Shown piece by piece: positions 34,436 through 43,169 of a stretch of DNA of 64,000 bases; positions within the stretch are counted from its first letter, which is position 1, and each line of letters starts with the position of its first letter. Where the stretch lies: NCBI GenBank assembly GCA_031082185.1, contig JAVHLI010000002.1, positions 124,001 through 188,000 of the forward strand, written 5' to 3'. Made by a program: the position numbers and the translations under genes. The stretch comes from a bacterium. Its GTDB lineage: Bacteria > Sysuimicrobiota > Sysuimicrobiia > Sysuimicrobiales > Humicultoraceae. The notes beneath the pieces are model-generated. The model was not told where the DNA came from. It made no database searches and was given only the letters and a program-made list of their open reading frames with translations.

Positions 34436-35221
34436 CTAGGCCGTCCTCACTTGAAGGTAGTTGTCGCAGTAGATCTCTCTATTGAGGAGCACGCTGGCCG
34501 TCCGCAACGCGTCCATCAGCTCCTGGTCCAACGGATCCAGGATGGCTCCGTCCAGACCCATGGCCATGGCCATCGCCAGAAACGTGCGGTTGATCAGCCC
34601 GCGGTTGGGCGCACCCTGGGAGACGTTGCTCAACCCCACCATGATGTGCGGCCTGGGCTCGCATAGGGAAAGGAACGCCGGGATTGCCCCCAGAGCCTCG
34701 GGCCCCTGCGCCTGCGCGGCGCTTACCGGCAGCACGATGGGATCAAGGTACAGCCGGTCGGTAGGCAGGCCGGCCTCCATGGCGCGGGCTACGATCGTCA
34801 GTGCGATCTCGGCCCGCGCATCGGCGTTGCGCGGGATGCCGCGCTCGTCAATGGTCAGCCCAATCAACCCAGCGTTGAACTCCACCGCCAGCGGAAGCAG
34901 TGCGTCGAGCTTCTCCGCGGCGCCCGTCGTGGAGTTGATTACCGCGTAGCCCCGGCAGGCGCGCAGCCCCGCGGCGATCACCGCCGGCTTGGGGCTATCC
35001 AGGGACAGCGGCACGTCCACCGCGTCCTGGACGGTCTGCACCAACCAGGTCATCACCTCGGCCGGGTCGTCCCCGGTCGGACCGGTGTTGAGGTCCAGGG
35101 CGCTGGCCCCGGCGCTCACCTGCCTCCTGGCCAGATCGGCTATCGCGGCCGCATCACGCTCCCGTATCGCGCGGGCTACCGACCGGAACATTCCATTGAT
35201 ACGCTCGCCAATAATGAACAT
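34436..35221 (-). CDS. acsE: Methyl-THF:corrinoid/iron-sulfur protein methyltransferase
   Basis: A 261-residue pterin-binding TIM barrel. Key residues are in ASALDLNTGP, SLDSPKP and GLSNVSQG, the last holding the Asn that helps activate the N5-methyl group in AcsE. It moves the methyl from methyl-THF to cob(I)amide on AcsC/AcsD. It is ten bases downstream of acsD in the same run. Confidence 0.95.
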   Translation of the reverse strand: MFIIGERINGMFRSVARAIRERDAAAIADLARRQVSAGASALDLNTGPTGDDPAEVMTWLVQTVQDAVDVPLSLDSPKPAVIAAGLRACRGYAVINSTTGAAEKLDALLPLAVEFNAGLIGLTIDERGIPRNADARAEIALTIVARAMEAGLPTDRLYLDPIVLPVSAAQAQGPEALGAIPAFLSLCEPRPHIMVGLSNVSQGAPNRGLINRTFLAMAMAMGLDGAILDPLDQELMDALRTASVLLNREIYCDNYLQVRTA

Positions 35222-35231
35222 CTGCTTCCTC

Positions 35232-36209
35232 CTATGCGGTGGCCACGGCCGCGCTCAGGTCGGCGATCGCCCGCCTGGCGGCAGCCGCCGCCTCAGGATG
35301 CATCATAACCAGGATGTCGGCCCCGGCGTGCAGGAAGGAGGTTGCGGTGATCGCCTCCCAGGCCGGCCCGCGCCGCGACTCCGAACCCCACACCGGCTGC
35401 GCGGCCTCGGGCAGCTTCGCCTCCTTGGCCTTCCAGGATTCCTCGGCCGAGAGGGTAAGCATCGGCTGTGCCAGCATCTTGTCGCCCTGCAGGCCGGCTA
35501 TGCGGATCCGCTCCATGATCGAGTACTCGTACTCCATGCCGTAGCCCAGCGATGCGTTCCCTGGATGAAGCACGATCCGACCGGGGGAGATTCCCATCTC
35601 CGTGATGAGGATGCTGAGCTGCTTCTGAATGTTGACGTCAATCGGCGATTCGGCCAAGACCGAGTGTCCGTCTGCCAGGCAGGAGACCACAAGCGTCTTG
35701 TAGTTCTCAGGGGTTGCCACGCCGATCAGGCAACGCTCTCCCTTGGTTGCCTCCGTGACGCGCGGCCAGACCTCGTTGTCCTTGTCGGCGTGACCGCAGC
35801 CCAGGATGATCAGCGGCACGGGCACGGCTTCCAGTACCGATCGCACGGTGGCGACCGCCGCGTCCGGCGAGGCGTCCATCCAGTCGGGATGAGGGCTGTT
35901 GAGGCGCAGGCAGATCAGTTCCGCCCCGTAGGCCTCGACGCACTTGCGCGCCCAATCCGCGGGCGAGCCCATTACGTCACCCAGTTGCTCCTTGAGTGCC
36001 TCGGGCCAGTCCTGGGGCACCGCGTCCATGACCTCCATCGCCACCACGGGGCGGTTGGGGCTGGGAGCATCCCCCGGAAGGAACGGCAGCGCGGCGTGCC
36101 CACCCACGGTCACGGTGCGGGCGCGCGTTCCACCCTCCGAGGCCGTGGCGCCGATTGTGACGGCGAAGATCTTGCCGGGCCAGGTTTCTCGCACCAACTC
36201 AACGGTCAC
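35232..36209 (-). CDS. acsD: Corrinoid/iron-sulfur protein small subunit (CODH/ACS delta)
   Basis: About 325 residues of TIM-barrel CFeSP small subunit. Marks are VTIGATASEGGTR near the start, LILGCGHADKDNEV and HPGNASLGYGMEY. With AcsC it holds the corrinoid that carries the methyl group to ACS. The GTG at 36209 is chosen because it follows an AGGAGG ten bases upstream and falls four bases after the preceding gene. The longer frame is a shadow of that gene. Confidence 0.94.
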   Translation of the reverse strand: MTVELVRETWPGKIFAVTIGATASEGGTRARTVTVGGHAALPFLPGDAPSPNRPVVAMEVMDAVPQDWPEALKEQLGDVMGSPADWARKCVEAYGAELICLRLNSPHPDWMDASPDAAVATVRSVLEAVPVPLIILGCGHADKDNEVWPRVTEATKGERCLIGVATPENYKTLVVSCLADGHSVLAESPIDVNIQKQLSILITEMGISPGRIVLHPGNASLGYGMEYEYSIMERIRIAGLQGDKMLAQPMLTLSAEESWKAKEAKLPEAAQPVWGSESRRGPAWEAITATSFLHAGADILVMMHPEAAAAARRAIADLSAAVATA

Positions 36210-36213
36210 TTGA

Positions 36214-36831
36214 TCACCCCTCCTTGCGTATGCGATTGGCGGCGGCCACCAGCCGCCGGGTCGTAAGCTCTGCCAGCGCGGTGACCACCTCGGCATCCAG
36301 GTATCCCCGAACCGAGGCGTCGAACACCACCGAGACAGTAGGCGCGAACTCCTCATCGCCTTTCCACATCAGGTAGGCCACCGGAACCCGCGGGAGTGCC
36401 GGGATGCACACCGAGACGTCGCCCTGGTCTAGCGGCTCGCCATCCAGAGATCTACCTGCCTCTAGCAGAAGCGACGGCTCCTGACCGAAGACCTTCAGGA
36501 TCGGTGCGGCGACCCGGCCGCGAAACGAGGCCAGGTATCCCGGACCGCCGGGAAGCTGCTCGAACGAGATCCAGAGGCCTTCGTGAGGACTTCCGGTGGA
36601 CTCCAGCAGGTAGAGCAGCAGCAGGATGGCCACGCTCACCTCGGCGGGCTGGCCATCGGCGTCCAGTACCACCCCCTCCGGGTACGCAACCGTGTAGTCG
36701 CGCCCGACGCAGCGCAGCCCGATCCGGTTCTGACCGAGCACTGTCGCGCCGCTGCGGGCTGCGAGCAGATCTAGAGCGTGCGCGCCGATCTTCGTGCGCA
36801 GCCCGTCGTAGGTTCCCCGATAGACGCTCAC
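36214..36831 (-). CDS. DUF3786-like protein of the CODH/ACS locus
   Basis: A 205-residue soluble protein. The pattern WISFEQLPGG, YLASFRGRV-PILKVFG and MWKGDEEFAPTVSVVFDAS is what I recall of the DUF3786 family, often found near corrinoid or CODH genes. No metal-binding Cys motif, membrane segment or catalytic motif is evident. It overlaps cooC2 by four bases and precedes acsD by four, so a role in assembly or activation of the corrinoid protein is a reasonable guess, not shown by the sequence. Confidence 0.72.
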   Translation of the reverse strand: MSVYRGTYDGLRTKIGAHALDLLAARSGATVLGQNRIGLRCVGRDYTVAYPEGVVLDADGQPAEVSVAILLLLYLLESTGSPHEGLWISFEQLPGGPGYLASFRGRVAAPILKVFGQEPSLLLEAGRSLDGEPLDQGDVSVCIPALPRVPVAYLMWKGDEEFAPTVSVVFDASVRGYLDAEVVTALAELTTRRLVAAANRIRKEG

Positions 36832-37601
36832 GCCCGCACCGCCGCCAGCGGCCCCACCGACGTCAGGATCTCCGTCACCGCGCGCGCCGCCGGGGAGTCG
36901 TCGGGAAGGTCCAGCAGGGACCGTCCTTCCAGTTCGTAGGCGGCCACCAGCGGATCCTCGGGCACCACCCCGGCCACGCGTATCCCGTCCTCGCCGAAGA
37001 CGCGATCCACGGCCGCGGGCACAGCGGACGCCCGGTTGACCACCAACGCGATCTCCCCGACTGAAACGCTAAGTCCCCGCACGAGGTCCTGAATCCGCCG
37101 CGCCGCCTTGATCCCTGCCATGCTGGGGTCGCTCACGATCAGCAGCAGCCCGACGTCGCGCGTGGTCCGCCGGCTGATATGCTCCATTCCTGCTTCGTTG
37201 TCCATCACAACGAATGGGTAGCTGCCCATCAGGCGGTCAAGGTGATCGCGCAGCAGGTGGTTGGCCGCGCAGTAGCAGCCTGCTCCTTCCGGCCTACCCA
37301 TTACGATCAGGTCAACGCCCTGACCCTCGGCCAGGCAGTCCTCTAGGTGGTATTCCAGATACGTCGCCCGCGGGAGGTTGTCGGGCACGTCGCGCATTCC
37401 CCGCGTCTCCTGCAGGACGTCGGATATGGCCCGGTCCGGCCGCAGCCCCAACGCCGCGTCCAGGTTCGTGTTGGGATCCGCGTCCACGGCCAGGATAGGA
37501 GTCTTCCCCAGACGCCGCAGGGAACGAACGATGAGCCCGGCCATGGTGGTCTTACCCGTTCCACCCTTGCCGGCCACCGCCACCACAAACGGCATCTTCA
37601 C
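36828..37601 (-). CDS. cooC: CooC/AcsF-like nickel-insertion ATPase, copy next to acsD
   Basis: A 257-residue MinD/ParA-type ATPase. The deviant Walker A AGKGGTGKTT is at residues 10-19, DADPNTN follows, and a CYC motif in EGAGCYCAAN matches the metal-binding CxC of CooC/AcsF. It likely loads nickel into CODH or ACS. It lies seven bases after the corrinoid activator and overlaps the DUF3786-like gene. A second copy opens the operon at 45.9 kb, so each may serve a different cluster (C or A). Confidence 0.92.
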   Translation of the reverse strand: MKMPFVVAVAGKGGTGKTTMAGLIVRSLRRLGKTPILAVDADPNTNLDAALGLRPDRAISDVLQETRGMRDVPDNLPRATYLEYHLEDCLAEGQGVDLIVMGRPEGAGCYCAANHLLRDHLDRLMGSYPFVVMDNEAGMEHISRRTTRDVGLLLIVSDPSMAGIKAARRIQDLVRGLSVSVGEIALVVNRASAVPAAVDRVFGEDGIRVAGVVPEDPLVAAYELEGRSLLDLPDDSPAARAVTEILTSVGPLAAVRA

Positions 37602-37608
37602 GCCCCCC

Positions 37609-39528
37609 TCAGTCCTGCCTGCCCAGTTGCGCGCACGCGCGGGGGAACCGGGCGCAGTCGGTATGCGGGAGAAACGTGGCGGAGACGTACTCCTCCATGA
37701 AGCCCGTGTCGGTGCTGAGCTCCCGATAGGTCATCTTCTGCGCCACCTCAGCGGCCCTGCGCCATGCTTCATGGGAGAGCAGGGCCATCTTGGCACCCGA
37801 GGCGGATCCGTTGCCGATGAAGGTCACCCGCTCGACCGGCACATCGGGGAGGAGGCCGATCAGGATGGCCTTTTGGATGTCCAGGTAGGTACCGAAGCCG
37901 CCGGCGACGTAGATGCGCTGGACGTCGCGGATATCAATGCCCAGCCGCCGGGTAAGAATGGCACCGCCGGCGTACACCGCTGCCTTTGCCCTCAAGAGGT
38001 TCTCGATGTCCGCCGAGGTCAAGACGATGTCGCGGCCCGCGGCGCTGTCTCCGGAGGGCACGATCACCGCCTCGAGGCCGTCCGGACCCTGGCGGACCAC
38101 AGGCGCGTCGGGCCGCAGCTGGCCCGCGCGATCCAAGTATCCGGCCAGCAGTAGTTCCGCCAGGATGTCAACCATGCCCGAACCGCAGATGCCTCGAGGC
38201 CTGCCGCCTCCAATGGTGGACCAGGAGAGCCCTCCGTCAGGGGTGATCTTGACACGCTGCACCGCCCCCAGGGCCGCGCGCATCCCCCAGGTGATGCCGC
38301 CTCCCTCGAACGCCGGGCCGGCCGAGCAGGCGCAGCACACCAGGAAGTCGCGGTTCCCGACCACCGTCTCGCCGTTGGTACCCACGTCTATGAGCATGGA
38401 AAGCTCGTCGGTCCTGTCCATGCCCGCGGCCAGCACGTCCGCGGTGATATCCCCTCCGACATAGCTACTGACCCCAGGCATCCAGGCCAGCGTTGCGTTG
38501 TGGTTCACGCGCAGCCCCACCTCTCCTGCGCGGTAGGCCGGAGGCATGGAGATCACCGGGATGTAGGGCTCCCGGCGTATCTCCGCCGGAGGAAGCCCAA
38601 AGAAGAGGTGCAGCATGGTGGTGTTGCCCGCCAGTACCGCGCCGACGATCTCGTCCCTGGCGACACCGTGCGCCTGCGCGAGTCCGCCGATCAAGACGTT
38701 GGTGACGCCCAGCGCCGCGTCCCGCATTCTTTCCAGTCCCCCGGGCTCGCCGGCGTGAATTATGCGCGAGATCACGTCGTCCCCGTAGGTCGCCTGCCGG
38801 TTGAGCGCGGCCGCCGCGCCCAGGGTGGCCCCGCCCGCCAGGTCCACCAGGTGCACCACGATCGTCGTGGTGCCCACGTCCACCGCCACCCCGTATAGCC
38901 CGGACCCGGCGGTACCGGGCCAGAGCGCGACGAGATCGTGCGCGCCGTTTGTGCGCGCGAGCACCGCGGTGACCTCCCAGTTGGCGTCGCGCAGTACCTG
39001 CGGCGCCGTGCGGAGAACGTCCAGAGGAACCACTAGGTCCTGGATGCCGCCCGCCCGGCGTAGCTCACGGGTCAGGCGGCTGAAGTCACTCAGGCAGTCG
39101 TGAATGGTCGGCTGCGGCAGCTGCAGGGGAAGGGCAAACACGAGAGGATCCAGAGGGGCCGGGACGGCAGCGCCGGGGCGCTCGTCTGCGGCCTCCTTGG
39201 GAATCGGCATGAACGGGCCGTTTCGCTCCGCTCCTATCAGGATCTGCTCGCCTTCGAGCCGGGAGAGCTCGGAGACGTCCACGGTGACATCGCCGGTCAC
39301 GCGGCTCAGACAGGCCAGGATCTCCTGCCCTCCCGGGACCCTGCCACCCTCGTCCACCTCCGCCTCGCCGGCAACGATCCGAACCAGACACCTCCCACAG
39401 ATGCCGCGGCCGCCGCAGACGCTGCTCAGCGGGATCCCAGCCGCGAAGGCCGCGTCCAGGAGGGTCTGCCCCGCCTCGGCCGCGACGGTCCGCGCATCCG
39501 GTTGGAACTTGACGGTTGGTCCGGCCAC
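37609..39528 (-). CDS. acsV: Corrinoid activation protein (RACo-type, [2Fe-2S] plus ASKHA ATPase)
   Basis: A 639-residue protein. The N-terminal plant-type [2Fe-2S] ferredoxin domain has CGGRGICGRC (about residues 38-47). A linker follows, then an ASKHA ATPase domain with AVDVGTTTIV, MLIDVGTNGE, GGGITWGM and VAGGFGTYL. In acetogens this enzyme uses ATP to return oxidised cob(II)alamin on AcsCD to cob(I). It lies between acsC and cooC2. A truncated N-terminus is unlikely, as the ferredoxin motif is complete. Confidence 0.93.
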   Translation of the reverse strand: MAGPTVKFQPDARTVAAEAGQTLLDAAFAAGIPLSSVCGGRGICGRCLVRIVAGEAEVDEGGRVPGGQEILACLSRVTGDVTVDVSELSRLEGEQILIGAERNGPFMPIPKEAADERPGAAVPAPLDPLVFALPLQLPQPTIHDCLSDFSRLTRELRRAGGIQDLVVPLDVLRTAPQVLRDANWEVTAVLARTNGAHDLVALWPGTAGSGLYGVAVDVGTTTIVVHLVDLAGGATLGAAAALNRQATYGDDVISRIIHAGEPGGLERMRDAALGVTNVLIGGLAQAHGVARDEIVGAVLAGNTTMLHLFFGLPPAEIRREPYIPVISMPPAYRAGEVGLRVNHNATLAWMPGVSSYVGGDITADVLAAGMDRTDELSMLIDVGTNGETVVGNRDFLVCCACSAGPAFEGGGITWGMRAALGAVQRVKITPDGGLSWSTIGGGRPRGICGSGMVDILAELLLAGYLDRAGQLRPDAPVVRQGPDGLEAVIVPSGDSAAGRDIVLTSADIENLLRAKAAVYAGGAILTRRLGIDIRDVQRIYVAGGFGTYLDIQKAILIGLLPDVPVERVTFIGNGSASGAKMALLSHEAWRRAAEVAQKMTYRELSTDTGFMEEYVSATFLPHTDCARFPRACAQLGRQD

Positions 39529-39553
39529 TACTCCACCATTTCCTCACAGGTCC

Positions 39554-40912
39554 TCAACTGCTGGCCGCGGCGCTCGCCTGCTTCCACTGCGTGCGCATGA
39601 AGGCCGGAATTCCCGCGGACTCGCGCGGCCCCACCATTACCTGCCAGCCGCAGAGCTCCTCCAGCTTCCCGCTGAGGGCGGCGATCCCGCCCGGAATCAC
39701 CACGCGGCGGTGGCCGACGCGCTCGGCAATCTGCGACTCCCCGATCGCCTTGGTTATGGTCTCCGCGTTGAACTTGTCCGCGGCCCAGGCGGTCATCACG
39801 GACATGCCTTCGGTGTTCACCACGACCACCCAGGCCGGGGTCCGGCTGGTTTCAGTATCGGCCTCCACGGTGAAGTAGGTCAGCGAGAAGTTGGTGGTCA
39901 CCAGCACCGGCGAGGCTTCGTCGGGCGCCCCGATGGTGTGGATCCCGGACTCCACCTGGATCGGCTTCTGAGGATCAGTGTAGATGTTCTGGCGGGCGGT
40001 AACCAGCGCCAGCGCCTGCCAGGGCTCCAGCTCGTCGGTCACCACCAGGGCCGCGTACTTGCAGATGTACGCGGCCGCCTGCACCGTTTGATCCAGCGGA
40101 TCGTCGGATGTAGCGAACGCCATCGCCGGATAGCCAAACGGTCGGAAGGTCTTGCGCAGCGCCAAGCGCCGGATCTGCGTCAGGTCCTGCAGCGTTGCGG
40201 CGGGCGTCCTCGCACCGCTGTCAACGACCAGGTCTGTGACGCCTGAGGCGGCTATGCGCGCCGTCAGGTCGGCCAGTTCATCGAGATCCTTCCCCCGCAC
40301 CGCGAGCGGGCAGCCGCAACTCTTGGCGAGCTGCGCCATCGCCTCCCAGTTCTCGGCGGTCGCGGCGTAGAGCAACGGACGGTGCTGCTTGACGGCGGAG
40401 GCCGCCGCGCTCAAGACGTCGGGCGAGGAGCTCATGAGGACCAGCGCGAGGCCCATCTCGGACGCCAACGCCGCAGCGGACGCGAACCGCGCGGGCTCTC
40501 CGGTGGCGTCCTCAAGCGCCACAAGCTCGACGCGCACGTCCTGACCGACACGGTCGAACCGGAGCGCCTTGACCCGCTCGAAGGCCGCACGCAGCTCCTC
40601 CGGAGAACGGTCGGTCTTGATCCGCACGGCAACGGCCGTCGGATGGTAGAACGTCTCCTCGTGCCGAAACAGCACCGTCTCCTTCCCCATGACGATGCAC
40701 TGCTCCGTGGGCCCGACGCTGACCAGCCGGATGGGCGGCGCCGCCGCGCCTGCCAGCGTGGCCTTAGTATCGTCGCTGGCATAGGGGCAGGCGTCAATGG
40801 CCACCTTCTTGGTGGCAAGCTGCATGGCGAACGCCAGGCAGGTGGGAAATGCGCACTCCCCGCAGTTCGTCTTGGGCAAGAGCTTGTAGATGTCAAGCGC
40901 TGTGAGTGGCAT
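39554..40912 (-). CDS. acsC: Corrinoid/iron-sulfur protein large subunit (CODH/ACS gamma)
   Basis: A 452-residue subunit. The N-terminal [4Fe-4S] domain shows TNCGECAFPTC and a later Cys in DACPYAS. The TIM barrel and C-terminal corrinoid-binding domain include ERVGHRRVVIPGG. It carries the corrinoid cofactor with AcsD and contacts AcsE, ACS and the activator. It follows acsB after 14 bases. Confidence 0.96.
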   Translation of the reverse strand: MPLTALDIYKLLPKTNCGECAFPTCLAFAMQLATKKVAIDACPYASDDTKATLAGAAAPPIRLVSVGPTEQCIVMGKETVLFRHEETFYHPTAVAVRIKTDRSPEELRAAFERVKALRFDRVGQDVRVELVALEDATGEPARFASAAALASEMGLALVLMSSSPDVLSAAASAVKQHRPLLYAATAENWEAMAQLAKSCGCPLAVRGKDLDELADLTARIAASGVTDLVVDSGARTPAATLQDLTQIRRLALRKTFRPFGYPAMAFATSDDPLDQTVQAAAYICKYAALVVTDELEPWQALALVTARQNIYTDPQKPIQVESGIHTIGAPDEASPVLVTTNFSLTYFTVEADTETSRTPAWVVVVNTEGMSVMTAWAADKFNAETITKAIGESQIAERVGHRRVVIPGGIAALSGKLEELCGWQVMVGPRESAGIPAFMRTQWKQASAAASS

Positions 40913-40926
40913 GATCTCTCATCCCC

Positions 40927-43113
40927 CTAGAGCAACGCCGGCATCCGAAGTGCCGGGTGGCCCACTCGCTCCAGATAAGCCACGAGCTCCTCGGCCGTTG
41001 TGGCCACGGTTTCATCGGCAATCTTGTCCACGAAACCTTCTTCGCCGATCTCCTTAGCACGAACCGCGAGCTTCTCGCGAAGGGCGTCCTTCATCTCCTT
41101 GGGCATCCACACCAGGCGCTGCAGCCCGCCGTCGGCAGGGATGAACTTGCGGCTGGCCATGTACAGGCGCCCCACCCCCAGGAAGCCGGGGGTCTGAATG
41201 CCTCCGCCGACCATCCCTGCCAGCGTGCTGAAGGTCATGCCCAGCGGGGTCATCCCGCTGAACTCCCGGTTGACGACCATGACCCCGTTCGCCTCAGGCA
41301 CCATGCCCATAATGCACTCAAAACACCCGCACGACGTCATCGGCGAGTGGATCATCGAATAGAGGCTAACCTGGTCAACGGTCTTGTTGGTCTTGTTGTA
41401 GACAAAAGCGTTGATGCCCTCGAATATCCCAAGGCCGGCATCCAGACAGGCACCCTTCTCGATCGGCTGGTTGGGACCCGCGGAGTTGATCTCGTAGCTG
41501 GCCTTCCCGTCGAGCCAGTTGTAGGCCCCGCACAGCCCCAGCCGCTCAGGCGAGATGACGCAGACGTGGTTGGGCGCGTAGGACTGGCACAGGGTACAGG
41601 AGTAGAAGACGTCCACCGTCTCGTCGGTCATGCCGGCAACGCGCGCATCGCGCTCGTCCCAGACCTTACGGGCCTCTTCGATGATCCGTGTGACCTGGTC
41701 GGCCTCCGAGTAGATCGTGACCGCGACCTTGTCCACCAGCGCCGGGAACTCCTCCAGGTACTTGGCGTGGAGGATCTCGCCGAAGTGCCGGAGCCGGAAT
41801 CCGGCCGCCACCGCATCCTTGCTGACCCGGATCCAGGGCATGTCGCGCTGGCCGATGTGCATCACGCCCATCGCGCCGTTGATGAGCCGGTGAATCTGCC
41901 GCTCCAGAATCGGCTCGAAGTCCTTCTGGAGTTTGCGGCCGGCGACGTCAATCAGGATACCCAGAGGCATGGTCCCTCCGGGCTCGACCGTGTCCAGGTC
42001 GGGTCCGATCACATCGATCCGTCCGTCCTCGACCTCGTTCAGCTCCCGCCCGCGCAGGAATTCGAACGCAGGCGAGAGCTGGCGGCCAAACTCCACGTGG
42101 AGCTGCTCCTTGCGCACGCGTTCGCCCTCGAACGCCGCGCTGTAGGAGACCGGAATCGGAATCTTGGTGATCTTGAGCTTCAGCCCCCGCACCTCCACCG
42201 CCTTGGCCACCATTCTGTCGTGGGGGATGTTGCTCACCACGTGCTCGTATGTGCATATCCCGGTGGGAAGTATCTGGGGGATGTCGGTGTCCGCTATCAC
42301 GGGAAAGCCGAAATTGATGGCACCCGCGGCGGTAGCGTACTTCTCATCGTTGACCTCGCCCAGGGCGAGCACAAAGGCAAACACCCGCTCCTTGTTGTAG
42401 AGCAGGATCTTGCGACCCCGGTTGAAGTCACCGGGAGCCAGGCCCCCGAACGTCATCGCTGCCCGGGCCGCGAAGTTCAGGGCGTAGATCGCGGTGCTGG
42501 TCTCCCTGCCGTAGGGAACCAGGTAGGTGTCCCACGACATCTCTACGCCTTCCTCGGCGAGCTGCTCTGCCATGCTACGCCCGCCGGTGGTGCCGAACAG
42601 GAACACCAGGATGTTGCGCTCCTGCAGCTCGCGCGCAAGCTTCACGGCGGCCTCGTTGGTGGGCAGTGCCCCGGCGCATGCGGCGAACCCGGGCATGCGG
42701 CCGTCCACGAGCTTGATGCCCTGGGTGCGCAGGATCGCGTCGTCGGTGAACCCCAGGAAGACCCCGTTGGGCTGCGTTCCGTTCGCATAGCGCAGGGCCT
42801 CTATGATCTCCTGAGACATCAGCGTCGCAATCCCAGCGTCAAGCGTGCCTCCCAGGTAGGGGAGCCACGTGTTGTCGGTGGGAACCGGAGGGAGCAGGTT
42901 TCGAGCGATGCGCAGCGGCTCCCATGCGTCCTCGAACGTCTTCACCTTGATCCCGGTCAGTGCCAGGATCAGCGGCAGGTTGAAAGCGGTGTTCGGAAAC
43001 TCCAGGCGATGGCCGGCGCCCTTGGACTCGATGGCCTCCACGAGTTTGGCCTCGGCCTCGGCTACGTACCGGTGCGCCCCTTTGATCGCTGCGGTGGCAA
43101 TGATGCGCGACAT
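40927..43113 (-). CDS. acsB: Acetyl-CoA synthase (CODH/ACS beta), bacterial type
   Basis: A 728-residue AcsB with the N-terminal CODH-binding domain found in bacterial but not archaeal enzymes. A-cluster Cys ligands are visible in YSCTLCQSYAPNHVC, GLCGAYNW and SCGCFECI near residues 510-600. It condenses the methyl group from AcsCD, CO from CODH and CoA into acetyl-CoA at a Ni-Ni-[4Fe-4S] site. A 56-base gap with a GGAGG lies upstream of it, after cooS. Large open frames on the opposite strand are GC-rich shadows. Confidence 0.98.
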   Translation of the reverse strand: MSRIIATAAIKGAHRYVAEAEAKLVEAIESKGAGHRLEFPNTAFNLPLILALTGIKVKTFEDAWEPLRIARNLLPPVPTDNTWLPYLGGTLDAGIATLMSQEIIEALRYANGTQPNGVFLGFTDDAILRTQGIKLVDGRMPGFAACAGALPTNEAAVKLARELQERNILVFLFGTTGGRSMAEQLAEEGVEMSWDTYLVPYGRETSTAIYALNFAARAAMTFGGLAPGDFNRGRKILLYNKERVFAFVLALGEVNDEKYATAAGAINFGFPVIADTDIPQILPTGICTYEHVVSNIPHDRMVAKAVEVRGLKLKITKIPIPVSYSAAFEGERVRKEQLHVEFGRQLSPAFEFLRGRELNEVEDGRIDVIGPDLDTVEPGGTMPLGILIDVAGRKLQKDFEPILERQIHRLINGAMGVMHIGQRDMPWIRVSKDAVAAGFRLRHFGEILHAKYLEEFPALVDKVAVTIYSEADQVTRIIEEARKVWDERDARVAGMTDETVDVFYSCTLCQSYAPNHVCVISPERLGLCGAYNWLDGKASYEINSAGPNQPIEKGACLDAGLGIFEGINAFVYNKTNKTVDQVSLYSMIHSPMTSCGCFECIMGMVPEANGVMVVNREFSGMTPLGMTFSTLAGMVGGGIQTPGFLGVGRLYMASRKFIPADGGLQRLVWMPKEMKDALREKLAVRAKEIGEEGFVDKIADETVATTAEELVAYLERVGHPALRMPALL

Positions 43114-43169
43114 CGTCTATTCCCTCCTACCTATGTTTGGACCAGCGGCCCAGTCTCACCGGAACAGGG